The translations under genes and the position numbers were made by a program. The notes under the pieces are model-generated. The model ran no database searches. It was not told the origin of the DNA and was given only the letters and a program-made list of their open reading frames with translations. Shown one piece after another: positions 23,330 to 31,034 of a DNA stretch of 38,909 nucleotides. The DNA is from a virus, in the IMG/VR virus record IMGVR_UViG_3300045973_000452, positions 1 through 38,909 of that record; one strand, written 5' to 3'. Each line of letters opens with the position of its first letter. The first letter of the stretch is position 1.

Positions 23330-23812
23330 GTGGACAAACGCACCTTCTGGGCCACCAAGAGCCCGCAGGCTGTCTATGAGGCGGTCACGCTCTCGCACTC
23401 TGTCTTCACCAGCCCCATCCGCCTGGTGCGCGACAAGTTCGATCCGGTCACGTTGGGCGGATTTGTTCATCTGCCGGTGCCCATGACGATCACCACACCC
23501 GAGCAGCGCGGCTCATCCCAGCCCCGACTGCGCCTGAGCTTCCCGCGCGCCGTGGTGGGCCGCCAGGTCAAGCAGTACCTGAAAGACATCGTACGCAGCG
23601 GGTCGCGTGATCCGATCACCATCGCTTATGCCCTGTATCTGGACAGCACCGACGTTCCGCAAGCGACATGGATGCTCTACGCGGCTGACCAGGGCGGCGT
23701 TAACTTCAGCACCGACCAGGTACAGATCAACGCCACACTGGAAAACGTCATGCGCCGCGCTGTGGCTCCGATCTACACGCCCGAGCAGTTCTCAGGCCTG
23801 TCGGGCTTGTGA
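23330..23812 (+). CDS. Minor tail protein, DUF1833/gpL-like
   Basis: A 160-residue protein from GTG 23330. It is beta-rich: LVRDKFDPVTLGGFVHLPVP, RLRLSFPRAVVGRQVKQY, ITIAYALYLDSTDVPQ. This matches DUF1833-type minor tail proteins, the functional counterpart of lambda gpL in the tail tip. It ends 12 bases before the NlpC/P60 gene. Confidence 0.75.
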   Translation: MDKRTFWATKSPQAVYEAVTLSHSVFTSPIRLVRDKFDPVTLGGFVHLPVPMTITTPEQRGSSQPRLRLSFPRAVVGRQVKQYLKDIVRSGSRDPITIAYALYLDSTDVPQATWMLYAADQGGVNFSTDQVQINATLENVMRRAVAPIYTPEQFSGLSGL

Positions 23813-23824
23813 TGACGGCCCGTG

Positions 23825-24244
23825 ATGACGCCGCAGGCCTTCGCTGACCGTGCGGTAGGGCTGCCCTGGGTGCGCTGGCGCAGCGACTGGCGCGCGTGCG
23901 ATTGCTTCGGCTTGGTGGTGCTGTACTTCCGCGAGGTGCTGGCCGTAGACCTGGGCGCGGTGCCAATGGTGGAGATAGCCGACGGCTTTGCTGCGGCGTC
24001 TTCATCCTGGCAGCCCTGCGATCCGGAGCCAGGCTGCACAGCGTGGATGGCCTGGCGCAACGGGTCTCCTGAGCACTGCGGCGTGCTGCTGGCCGGCGAC
24101 CTGATGTTGCACGCAGACGGACGCTCCGATCGTGCCGGCAGCGTGCGTGCGACGCGTCGGTCTGTGATGGAGCGCCTGTACCCAGACATCCGCTATTTCA
24201 AGCCCGCGCCAAAGAACGGAACACCACCATGCTCACCATCCTGA
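23825..24244 (+). CDS. NlpC/P60-family tail-tip peptidase
   Basis: A 139-residue protein from ATG 23825 (GTG 23822 is adjacent). The papain-like NlpC/P60 motifs are present: DCFGLV with nucleophile Cys27 and EHCGVLLAGDLMLHADG around residues 78-95, with the His. In lambda gpK this domain cuts peptidoglycan cross-links to let DNA enter. Here it lacks the JAB/MPN domain of gpK. It overlaps the TipJ-like gene by 16 bases. Confidence 0.82.
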   Translation: MTPQAFADRAVGLPWVRWRSDWRACDCFGLVVLYFREVLAVDLGAVPMVEIADGFAAASSSWQPCDPEPGCTAWMAWRNGSPEHCGVLLAGDLMLHADGRSDRAGSVRATRRSVMERLYPDIRYFKPAPKNGTPPCSPS

Positions 24245-26718
24245 ATGACCCAGCAGGCATCACCGGCCGGCAACGTTTCCCGTGGAACCTTGAGGCGAGC
24301 CTGCAGGACAACATTGCTGCAGCCATGCCCGACGGCGGCGGCGAATGCCAACTGCGCATCAACGGTGTGACGGTTGACCCGCTCACAGATCCCCGAATGG
24401 ACGAGCCGCCCGAGCTGGGCGACTTCGTCACCATCACGCGCCGTCCAGGAACCGGCATCGAGGTGTACCTCTACGTGGCCCTGGCCGCCATCACGATCTA
24501 CACCCTGGCCACGATGCCAAAAGCGCCGTCGGACACCAACCAGGCCGGCAAGCAAAGCCCGAACAATGCCCTGACTGCGCAGACCAATCTGGTTCGCGTC
24601 TACCAGGCTATCCCCGACGCCTACGGCCTGCGCCGCCTGTGGCCAGACCTGATTCAGCCCTCGGTGGTCGAATACATCGACAACGTGAAGTATGTGACCG
24701 AGTGGCTTTGCTTGAGTCGAGGAAAAGGCACGGTCACAAGCGTGCAGTACGCCGACACGCCAATCGCAGACATTGACGGTTCGAGCCACAGGGTGTTCGA
24801 ACCGGCTGCTTTGCCATCACCCTATCCAGAGAACAACGACACGACGCTGACGGACGTTTTGGAGGTGTTCCAGAGCCCAGAGGTTAATGGGCAAGAAATC
24901 GTTTATGCAGGATCTGTAGTGCCGCCTGCAGACCAGTCCATCGAAAGGCCTGGGAGCATCTTGCAAGTCGGAAACGCCTTGCAAATCCTGATCACAACTC
25001 TATTCCTTCCAACTGGATCAAATCCACTTGCATCCGTCAGCAATGTTCGAATAGAGGTTACTGATTACGGCCCTGGATTCACCGCTGGAATGGAATGGAC
25101 TCCGGTCGTGTTTCCGCTTACCGGATACACATCGGATGACCATGGAACATATTTCAACTTCAACTCTACGGGACTCACTTACGCATTTTTGCTAAGCCAA
25201 GCGAAGTTCCGGCTGACCTTCATGAGCGTGCTTACCAATAACATCCTGGGCCCATTCATCCTGCCCCGCGAATGCTCACGAATCCAGTGGAACACCGTAT
25301 TTCTGCGCGGCCTGAACGGAACTGCTGAGATCCTTGCGACATGGAACAAGGTGGACGCTTCCGGCGCTGCCATTCCTGGCACTACGGGAACCAAGGCGCT
25401 CACGTACACCAACACCACAGCCGACGAACTGTTCTTCACAGAGTGGGCCTATCCAACAGCCGGATTTGGCCGCTATGCCATCACATTCCAGCGCACAAAC
25501 CCAAACTCAGACACCACAGTTGCGAAGCTTGAAGCGCTGTACGCAGCCAACCTATATGCAACCAAGACGCTTCCCGGCGTGACTGTTATTCGCGTCACCA
25601 CGCAGGCCACTATCCAGGCAACTGGTTTCAGCGAACGGAAGTTCAATGCGCGATGGCAACGTCACGTCAGAACACTGAGCAGCGACACGCTGACTCCATC
25701 GCGAAACTTCGCGCGCACCATTGCCCATCTGTGGGCGCTGGCTGGCCAGAGCATGGCCGAGCTGGACACCGGAACGCTCGCAGGTATCAATGCCGAATTC
25801 GGTGAGGACAGCGAGCTGCTGCGATACGACGGATCGTTCGATGATGCCGACGTGAGCCTGGGCGAGCGCATGCAGCAAGCTGCCAGCCATGCCCGCTGCA
25901 ACCTGTGGCGCGACGGCACGAAGTGGACCGTGACGCGAGAACAGGCGCGCAGCACGCCAGAGCTTCAGTTTGACTACCGCAACCTGTCCGCCAGCGGAGA
26001 AAGCGGAATCAGCTACGCGGCGCACCTGCCAGGCTCCAGCGACGGCATCGAGGTCGAGTATGTTGACCCCGTGACGCTGGCAGAGAAAGCCTATGTGCGT
26101 CTCAGCGTAGCAGGCGGTGTGACCATAGCCGGGCGGTCTGAAAACCCGCTGAAGGTGCAGCTTCCAGGGTGCACCACCGAACTGCAAGCCAGGAATCGTG
26201 CGCACCTTGAAGCCCGTCGCCTGCTGTTCCAGCGCGTGCGCGTGCAAGACACCGCGTTGCCAGACGCCTCGGTGTTGGGGGCTGGCGCTCTGGTGCGCTG
26301 GGTGGACCCGAACGACTTCGCGGGTGACGACGGCCTGCAGGCGGGAGAGGTGCTGAGCATCGCCGGCGACGTCATCACGACCAGCGAGCCATTGGACTGG
26401 AAGGGAGAGATCGTCGGCCGCGTGCTGCTCACCGGCGAAGACGGTCGCTACCTGGGCTCACCCATCTCTTGCACACCTGTCACTGGCGGCCTGCAGCTGG
26501 CCACCGTGCCCGCTGGCCTGTTCGTGCGAGATGCGGCGCGACAGTGCGGAAGCCGCTACGCCTTCGCCGTGGGCCTCACGAATGCAGAGGTCGAGGCGGC
26601 GGGCCTGTACGTGGTGGAAGAACTGCGACCAGGCGCTGATCGGAGCGTGTCCATAGCATTGTCGAACTACGACGTGAGGCTGTTCGAAAAGGACAACTTT
26701 CCGCTGAACCAACTTTGA
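24229..26718 (+). CDS. TipJ-like host-specificity tail tip protein
   Basis: An 829-residue protein from ATG 24229. The first about 80 residues are a ubiquitin/MoaD-like fold (GECQLRINGVTVDPLTDPRM, GDFVTITRRPG), then one hydrophobic helix (YLYVALAAITIYTLATMP, about 84-101), then the TipJ body: QAIPDAYGLRRLWPDLIQP, LARGKG-type turn, YADTPIADIDGSSHRVFEP. The C-terminal half contains conserved hub domains (RTIAHLWALAGQSMAELDTG, GIEVEYVDPVTLAEKAYV, LSNYDVRLFEKDNFPLNQL). It should form the tail hub and receptor contact. The stretch at about 24,880-25,650 is visibly less GC-rich than both sides, so the receptor-facing part may be exchanged. Lambda J is the functional analogue. Confidence 0.88.
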   Translation: MLTILNDPAGITGRQRFPWNLEASLQDNIAAAMPDGGGECQLRINGVTVDPLTDPRMDEPPELGDFVTITRRPGTGIEVYLYVALAAITIYTLATMPKAPSDTNQAGKQSPNNALTAQTNLVRVYQAIPDAYGLRRLWPDLIQPSVVEYIDNVKYVTEWLCLSRGKGTVTSVQYADTPIADIDGSSHRVFEPAALPSPYPENNDTTLTDVLEVFQSPEVNGQEIVYAGSVVPPADQSIERPGSILQVGNALQILITTLFLPTGSNPLASVSNVRIEVTDYGPGFTAGMEWTPVVFPLTGYTSDDHGTYFNFNSTGLTYAFLLSQAKFRLTFMSVLTNNILGPFILPRECSRIQWNTVFLRGLNGTAEILATWNKVDASGAAIPGTTGTKALTYTNTTADELFFTEWAYPTAGFGRYAITFQRTNPNSDTTVAKLEALYAANLYATKTLPGVTVIRVTTQATIQATGFSERKFNARWQRHVRTLSSDTLTPSRNFARTIAHLWALAGQSMAELDTGTLAGINAEFGEDSELLRYDGSFDDADVSLGERMQQAASHARCNLWRDGTKWTVTREQARSTPELQFDYRNLSASGESGISYAAHLPGSSDGIEVEYVDPVTLAEKAYVRLSVAGGVTIAGRSENPLKVQLPGCTTELQARNRAHLEARRLLFQRVRVQDTALPDASVLGAGALVRWVDPNDFAGDDGLQAGEVLSIAGDVITTSEPLDWKGEIVGRVLLTGEDGRYLGSPISCTPVTGGLQLATVPAGLFVRDAARQCGSRYAFAVGLTNAEVEAAGLYVVEELRPGADRSVSIALSNYDVRLFEKDNFPLNQL

Positions 26719-26732
26719 ACCGGAGCATCTCT

Positions 26733-26999
26733 TTGAGACACGAAATCAACGGCTGGCACTTGGACAAGAAGGTGCCCATCGGCATCATCTTTGCGATGCT
26801 GTTGCAGTTCGCCGGCGCTCTGTGGTTCGTCAGCAAGCTCGACGCCCGCATCATGAGCCTCGAATCTGAGCGTGATTTGCAGCGCGGCCGCGATGAGCGC
26901 CAAGACACCACCAACAAGGACGCGCTGGGCCAGCTTACCCGCCAGCTCGAGCGCATCGACGAAAAGCTGGACCGCTTGATCGAGAAGGGCCGCAAGTAA
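26733..26999 (+). CDS. Single-span membrane protein, holin-like
   Basis: An 88-residue protein. TTG 26733 is preferred because CGGAG lies 7 bases before it; TTG 26715 is the longer alternative. A hydrophobic helix at about residues 16-33 (IGIIFAMLLQFAGALWFV) follows a basic start, and a charged coiled coil (ESERDLQRGRDERQD, LGQLTRQLERIDEKLDRLIE) fills the rest. This is the layout of small class III holins or XhlA-like partners. It opens the lysis region after the tail genes. Confidence 0.75.
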   Translation: MRHEINGWHLDKKVPIGIIFAMLLQFAGALWFVSKLDARIMSLESERDLQRGRDERQDTTNKDALGQLTRQLERIDEKLDRLIEKGRK

Positions 27000-27211
27000 T
27001 GCGCGTGCCGACAGACCACCCGCTGCTGGCGCTGTTGCAGGCCAAGCGCGAGAGATATCTGTCTGTCGGCCGACATTCCGAGGCTCATGGCGTGAGCGCT
27101 GCTCTGATCATCGTCTGGCGCTGGCTGGGGCAGATGCCGGAGACGACAACCAGCGATTGGAGCCGCCTCGAAGGCCCTCTGGAGCCACCGAGCGGCCGCA
27201 ATGGCGCTTGA
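26999..27211 (+). CDS. Small hypothetical protein in the lysis region
   Basis: A 70-residue protein from ATG 26999, overlapping the previous stop (TAATG). It begins with helices (HPLLALLQAKRERYLSVG) and has a short hydrophobic stretch (GVSAALIIVWRWLGQMP, about 31-47) that may be amphipathic rather than membrane-spanning. No family was recognised. Tight coupling suggests it belongs to the lysis cassette. Confidence 0.65.
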   Translation: MRVPTDHPLLALLQAKRERYLSVGRHSEAHGVSAALIIVWRWLGQMPETTTSDWSRLEGPLEPPSGRNGA

Positions 27212-27224
27212 CCAGTAGCCATCC

Positions 27225-28352
27225 ATGCTGACCGCCGACACCCTGCGCGCCGCCACCGGATGTACCGCCGAACACGCGGCCCTGTTTGCCGGACCGATTG
27301 CCGAGGCCTGTGCGGCGTACAAGATCGACACACCCGCGCGCCTGGCCGCGTTCCTGGCACAGGTGGGGCACGAATCCGGGTCGTTGCGGTACGTGCGCGA
27401 GCTGGCCAGCGGCGCAGCCTACGAGGGTCGCAAGGACCTGGGCAACACCAAGCCCGGCGACGGCATCCGCTACCGCGGTCGAGGCCTGCTGCAGACCACC
27501 GGCCGAGCCAACTACCGCCGCGTCGCCTACCGGATACCGAACTCCCCTGATTTCGAGGCAGAGCCCGAGCTGCTGGAGCTTCCGCGCTGGGCTGCGATGT
27601 CGGCCGCCGACTACTGGGCCGACCACGAACTGAACACGTTGGCCGACGCTGGGCAGTTCGAACTGATCACCCGCCGCATCAACGGCGGACTGAACGGTCA
27701 GGCTGACCGGCTGCAGCGCTGGGAGCGTGCCAAGGCTGCTCTGGCTGCGGCACCTTCGTCCGTCACAGACAGCCCACCCACCACGGCCGCCGCTGCGGTC
27801 CTACCGCCACCGAAGGAGTCCACCATGCCTCTACCCGCCATCCTGGCCGCGCTGTTGCCCAGCCTGATCGAGTCCGTTCCAAAGCTGGGCAAGCTGTTCG
27901 GTAGCGGCAGCGAAGTGGCCGAGCGCAACGTCAAGGCGGCCGAGATCGCCATGCAGATCGCGCAGACCACGCTTGGATCACGCAACGCTCAAGAGGCCGT
28001 CGAGACCTTGAAGGCCGACCCGCAGGCCGTTCAGCAGGTGGTGCAGGCCATCGAGTCTCGGTGGCTGGAATTGACCGAGGCCGGCGGCGACGGCATCGCC
28101 GGGGCTCGCAAGGCCGACGAAACCACGCGCCAGAGCGGCGACATGCTGCACAGCCCCAGCTTCTGGGTCACGCTGGCCCTGCTTCCGCTGGTGTACTTGG
28201 TCGTGGGCAGCGTGGTCGGGCTGTGGGGTGAGTCCTGGCCCAGCGACGTGCGCGCGGCGATTGCCACGGCCGTGGTGAGCTTGATCATCGGCGGCGCGGC
28301 CGGGTACTACTGGGGGCAGACGACGAGCAGGAATCGGAGTGCGGCGGCGTAG
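27225..28352 (+). CDS. GH19 chitinase-type endolysin fused to a holin-like C-terminal domain
   Basis: A 375-residue protein from ATG 27225. Residues 1-175 are a GH19 muramidase/chitinase-type domain: FLAQVGHESGSLRYVREL with catalytic Glu50, IRYRGRGLLQTTGRANYRR, TRRINGGLNG. It should cut peptidoglycan glycans. A Pro/Ala linker (about 180-198) leads to a 175-residue second part with a helical stalk (ERNVKAAEIAMQIAQ) and two membrane helices (SFWVTLALLPLVYLVVGSVV and ATAVVSLIIGGAAGYYWG). The two parts share one frame without a stop, yet an internal ATG 27825 has a perfect AAGGAG. No signal peptide or SAR start is visible, so the membrane part may help export. Confidence 0.88.
   Translation: MLTADTLRAATGCTAEHAALFAGPIAEACAAYKIDTPARLAAFLAQVGHESGSLRYVRELASGAAYEGRKDLGNTKPGDGIRYRGRGLLQTTGRANYRRVAYRIPNSPDFEAEPELLELPRWAAMSAADYWADHELNTLADAGQFELITRRINGGLNGQADRLQRWERAKAALAAAPSSVTDSPPTTAAAAVLPPPKESTMPLPAILAALLPSLIESVPKLGKLFGSGSEVAERNVKAAEIAMQIAQTTLGSRNAQEAVETLKADPQAVQQVVQAIESRWLELTEAGGDGIAGARKADETTRQSGDMLHSPSFWVTLALLPLVYLVVGSVVGLWGESWPSDVRAAIATAVVSLIIGGAAGYYWGQTTSRNRSAAA
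27825..28352 (+). CDS. Nested holin-like membrane protein (internal start of the endolysin gene)
   Basis: ATG 27825 lies in the endolysin frame and is preceded by AAGGAG eight bases away, the best ribosome site in the lysis region. Translation here gives 175 residues: an amphipathic start (MPLPAILAALLPSLIESVPK), a helical stalk and two membrane helices ending in a basic tail. In related phages such proteins are usually separate genes. The likely situation is that two genes merged by loss of the upstream stop while the second start was kept. Product use is inferred. Confidence 0.6.
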   Translation: MPLPAILAALLPSLIESVPKLGKLFGSGSEVAERNVKAAEIAMQIAQTTLGSRNAQEAVETLKADPQAVQQVVQAIESRWLELTEAGGDGIAGARKADETTRQSGDMLHSPSFWVTLALLPLVYLVVGSVVGLWGESWPSDVRAAIATAVVSLIIGGAAGYYWGQTTSRNRSAAA

Positions 28353-28508
28353 CTGGCAACCCAAGAGCAATGAGTTTCCGGTTTTCCCGACTCGCCGCGA
28401 TTGAGTCCACAGGGGAAGGTCTTCAAGGGCGCTGCGGCACCCAGGAAGCTAAGCGGCTGAACCGCCGGCCCGCCCACCCATTTATCCACAGCCTTGAAAG
28501 GGCACCCC

Positions 28509-28799
28509 ATGACCACCATGCGCGCCAAGCTGCAAGTCGGCTTCGTTCAGGTTCACGAGCACCGCATCAACGCCGAAGGGCGCTGGGACCCTGCTGCCGC
28601 ACCGACCAAGAGCATGGAGACGCTGCAGATGAATGCCGTCTGCGCTCCGAAGTACGACGCCGCCGGACTGGACGAGGACAACACCTTCGCCAAGTTCAGC
28701 CCGGGCGCCCAGCTGAGCATCAACATCGCCAACCCGGCGCTGTGGGGTCAGTTCAAGGTCGGCGACCGCTTCTACGTGGACTTCACGCCAGCGGCGTAA
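28509..28799 (+). CDS. Small conserved-type phage protein, unknown
   Basis: A 96-residue protein from ATG 28509 with GAAAGGG upstream. It is a compact beta protein (MRAKLQVGFVQVHEHRINAE, LQMNAVCAPKYDAAG, AQLSINIANPALWGQFKVGD, FYVDFTPAA). The sequence suggests a small structural or decoration fold rather than an enzyme. It is the last rightward gene and ends 3 bases before the stop of the convergent gene. A DnaA-box-like TTATCCACA lies upstream at 28482-28490. Confidence 0.7.
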   Translation: MTTMRAKLQVGFVQVHEHRINAEGRWDPAAAPTKSMETLQMNAVCAPKYDAAGLDEDNTFAKFSPGAQLSINIANPALWGQFKVGDRFYVDFTPAA

Positions 28800-28802
28800 G
28801 CC

Positions 28803-29177
28803 TCAGGCCTGTTCCCGCGCGTGCAGCTCGGCCGCGGCTTCAGGCTCAAGCACGTTGAAGCGCCGGTCTTCTGCCAGATCCACGGCCACGGCGCGCAGAT
28901 CCTCCAGGCTGACGCCCTCATCCTGTATCAACGCGACCAGGCGGGCGGTGCAGCGATCGATCCAGGCGTCGGGCGTCATGCGGTCAGGATAGTCCACCTG
29001 GCTGGCGTCGCTGGATGGAGTGGCTGGTCGAAGTTCCATCGTGCCCTCGACGCGCTCAGCGCCCGGGTAGGCGGCCGCAGTCTCCGCGCTCATCTTCCAG
29101 CGCGACCGCATGCGCTTGCCGCTTGTTTCGCTGGTGATCCACCAGGCCCAGAACTCGACGGGTGCTGCTTGCTTCAT
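28803..29177 (-). CDS. Small leftward hypothetical protein next to attP
   Basis: A 124-residue protein from ATG 29177; longer starts would run into the attP region. It begins MKQAAPVEFWAWWITSETSG and continues KRMRSRWKMSAETAAA, resembling small phage proteins that start with F.AW......GKR....WRM and often occur in Burkholderiales prophages. The C-terminal half is acidic and helical (WIDRCTARLVALIQDEGVSL). It is convergent with the lysis operon. Between late genes and attP it is well placed for a lysogeny-expressed accessory gene. Function unknown. Confidence 0.7.
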   Translation of the reverse strand: MKQAAPVEFWAWWITSETSGKRMRSRWKMSAETAAAYPGAERVEGTMELRPATPSSDASQVDYPDRMTPDAWIDRCTARLVALIQDEGVSLEDLRAVAVDLAEDRRFNVLEPEAAAELHAREQA

Positions 29178-29335
29178 GACTTCAGAGTACGCCTGTGGTG
29201 GCTCAAAGCGCGAGCCATTGGCGGTCGGAAGCGTAGGAAAATCCCCGCTAGAACCCGCGCAGATACTGGCTCGCTTCGTGGCTGTATATTCCCACCACCG
29301 GCCCAGAACCCGCATGGATGCTTGATGACGGCTCA

Positions 29336-29382
29336 GATTGTGATTCCTGTTGTCGTGGGTTCGAACCCCATCAGCCACCCCA
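29336..29382 (+). other. attP core: 3' end of tRNA-His (GTG)
   Basis: This 47-base stretch matches the 3' half of bacterial tRNA-His: anticodon loop TTGTGAT with GTG, T-arm GTGGG-TTCGAAC-CCCAT, acceptor CAGCCAC, discriminator C and CCA. The 5' half of a tRNA is absent. It lies 88 bases beyond the integrase stop. Phage integrases commonly use the 3' ends of tRNA genes, and the carried copy restores the host gene on integration. Confidence 0.85.
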
Positions 29383-29392
29383 CCAAAACATC

Positions 29393-29427
29393 AACGCCGA
29401 CAAGCACTTAGCTGCTGTCGGCGTTTT
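29393..29427 (+). terminator. Hairpin terminator directly after the attP tRNA end
   Basis: A perfect 10-bp stem (AACGCCGACA, TGTCGGCGTT) with a 13-base loop is followed by TT and then G on the plus strand, with the stem's last bases forming TTTT. It starts 11 bases after the CCA of the tRNA-His fragment. After integration it would terminate the restored tRNA transcript; on the other strand it follows the integrase gene. Confidence 0.65.
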
Positions 29428-29470
29428 GCTTTCCGGGGTCCGTGGGAATCTCAGGCCCGGGCGTGGGAAA

Positions 29471-30523
29471 TCACAGCGCGCGCCGATTGACCTCTTTCGA
29501 CCGGTCGTACACCCGCGCCGTAGTGGCCGGGTCCTTGTGCAGGTCGGGCAAATTGCCCCGCCGGCGCTTGTGCTCGGTGACGAAAAAGGCCCGCACGTCA
29601 TGGAAGGTGAAGCGCGTCTCAGGCGTGAGTACCGGAGGCCCAAAGCTGCAGTCCATCGCGTCCACGCGCAGCCGCGCCCAGGCTGACTTGAAAGCCCGGT
29701 CCTTGTAGGCGCCCCCGCGCGCCGCCGGAAACACCGGCCCGATCTTGTCCTTGCCGCTGATCGCGCGCATCCTGGCCAGCAGGTCGGCCAGCGCAGGCGA
29801 GATCTCGATCACCTCGACGATGGGGTCATCCCCGGCGCGCTGCTTGGCGCGCATCAGGCGAATCTCTGAGGCCCCGACCTGGGGCCAGTGCAGCGCCAAA
29901 AACTCCACCCGACGATTTCCAGAGCAGGCCACGAACTCGGCCATGCCAGCCAGCACCGCAGCCGAGCCGCCGCGTGCCTGGGCCCAGTTCAGGAAGCGGA
30001 CCATCGTGGCGGCAGCCGGCGCTAGGTTGCGCGGTCGTTCCTTGTTCCTGCGCACGTGCCGGCACACGTTGATGTCGGCGTCGCCGGTGTCGATGGCCAC
30101 ATTGAGCAGGTTCGACAGCAGCGCCATCTCGCGATTGGCGCGGACCGGTGCGTCGATGCGCTCGATCCGCAGGTAGCGGCGGCAGTGCAGCGCCGTGATG
30201 GCGCGCGGCTGCATTTTCCCGAAGCGCTGATCCAGCTGCAGCCAGCAGGCCCGGTAGTCCTCCTGCGTGGCCGGCGCCAGCGCCAGCCAGTCAGGCGTCT
30301 TGTGGTAAACCCGCCACATCTCGGACAGGGTGCCGCTGTCGGCAGCCCGGCGGGTCAGTTGCAGTACCTGCTCGATGGCTGCCGCCTTGTCGGTGGTCCA
30401 GGGCGTCGGCGTGCCGCCAGTCGGGTGGAAGCGGTAGCTGACGGTTTTGCCGTCCTTCCAGGGCCGCGACTCCATGCCGGGCAACAGGCCTCCCGCGCTG
30501 GCGCGGTCACGGTGACGGCTCAT
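29471..30523 (-). CDS. int: Tyrosine-type site-specific integrase
   Basis: A 350-residue tyrosine recombinase; ATG 30523 overlaps the upstream stop by ATGA. The N-terminal SAM-like core-binding domain is at about 60-150 (LALAPATQEDYRACWLQLDQ). The catalytic domain has the first Arg in CSGNRRVEFLALHW, FTFHDVRAFF with His308 and Arg311, and the nucleophile Tyr339 in ARVYDRS. It should recombine the adjacent attP with a host tRNA-His gene. It is the last gene of the leftward operon, as in lambda. Key residues appear intact, so integration should be functional. Confidence 0.93.
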   Translation of the reverse strand: MSRHRDRASAGGLLPGMESRPWKDGKTVSYRFHPTGGTPTPWTTDKAAAIEQVLQLTRRAADSGTLSEMWRVYHKTPDWLALAPATQEDYRACWLQLDQRFGKMQPRAITALHCRRYLRIERIDAPVRANREMALLSNLLNVAIDTGDADINVCRHVRRNKERPRNLAPAAATMVRFLNWAQARGGSAAVLAGMAEFVACSGNRRVEFLALHWPQVGASEIRLMRAKQRAGDDPIVEVIEISPALADLLARMRAISGKDKIGPVFPAARGGAYKDRAFKSAWARLRVDAMDCSFGPPVLTPETRFTFHDVRAFFVTEHKRRRGNLPDLHKDPATTARVYDRSKEVNRRAL

Positions 30524-30750
30524 GCGGCTTTGCGGCTCCACGCTGGTTCGTTGGAAGCGCCGACTGTAGCGCCGGCCTCGGGCGGTGCTTGTCGGCGTTC
30601 GACGTCGTGGCGCCAGACTAGGGGGGTGCCGTCAGCGCGGCGCGTGACCTTCAGGCCGAGGGCGCGCAAGAACTTGATCTGCGCGGCGCCCTGCTTGCGG
30701 GGGCGGCAGATCTCGGCCACCTCGGCGTCGGTGAGGTAGGGCGGCGGCAT
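30520..30750 (-). CDS. DUF4224-like small protein, possible excisionase
   Basis: A 76-residue protein from ATG 30750. The opening (PPPYLTDAEVAEICRPRKQ, then AAQIKFLRALGLKVTRR and DGTPLV) matches DUF4224, small helix-turn-helix proteins placed next to integrase genes. Position directly upstream of and overlapping int suggests a recombination directionality factor that bends attR/attL for excision. No experimental role is known to me for this exact protein. The C-terminal 25 residues are variable. Confidence 0.78.
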   Translation of the reverse strand: MPPPYLTDAEVAEICRPRKQGAAQIKFLRALGLKVTRRADGTPLVWRHDVERRQAPPEAGATVGASNEPAWSRKAA

Positions 30751-31034
30751 CAGAACAACCCCGCCTGCCAAGGCTCCATCGGCGTCGGCTCGTGCTCCTG
30801 CCGCTGGACGCACCCAGCGCACAGATGCCGATCCGTCCCCACTTCGGCCGCACACCCGGCGCACAGGTGCTTGTCGCAAGTCCCTGACTTGCGCCTGCTG
30901 GGCCCGTCGCACTGCAGCGTGGCCGGCTTTCCGCAGGCGCAGCGCGGGCGCGGGCCTCGGGTGCAGATGAAGCCGCGCGCGCCGCCACCCAGGCCGGCGA
31001 AAAGGTGGAAGTGGCGGACCTCGACGGTGTTCAT
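30750..31034 (-). CDS. Cytosine-methyltransferase motif-I remnant joined to a zinc-cluster domain
   Basis: A 94-residue protein; both ends overlap neighbours as ATGA, so it appears to be translated. The N-terminus [17 protein letters not shown] is the SAM-binding motif I of C5-cytosine methyltransferases, but nothing else of that enzyme (motif IV PCQ, motif VI ENV, motif VIII, target domain) follows. Instead there are Cys pairs: [22 protein letters not shown] and RHLCAGC, able to bind one or two zinc ions. It is therefore too small to methylate DNA by itself. It may be a fusion of a truncated gene with a zinc protein or a new small protein. Confidence 0.7.
   Translation of the reverse strand: MNTVEVRHFHLFAGLGGGARGFICTRGPRPRCACGKPATLQCDGPSRRKSGTCDKHLCAGCAAEVGTDRHLCAGCVQRQEHEPTPMEPWQAGLF

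Noticed and set aside
28482-28490. TTATCCACA, a perfect DnaA-box sequence
   Set aside because: A single copy far from the replication genes; chance occurrence is likely, and the iteron cluster is a much better origin.
29318-29382. A complete tRNA gene
   Set aside because: Only the part from the anticodon loop to CCA is present; there is no D-arm or 5' acceptor strand, so it is an att fragment.
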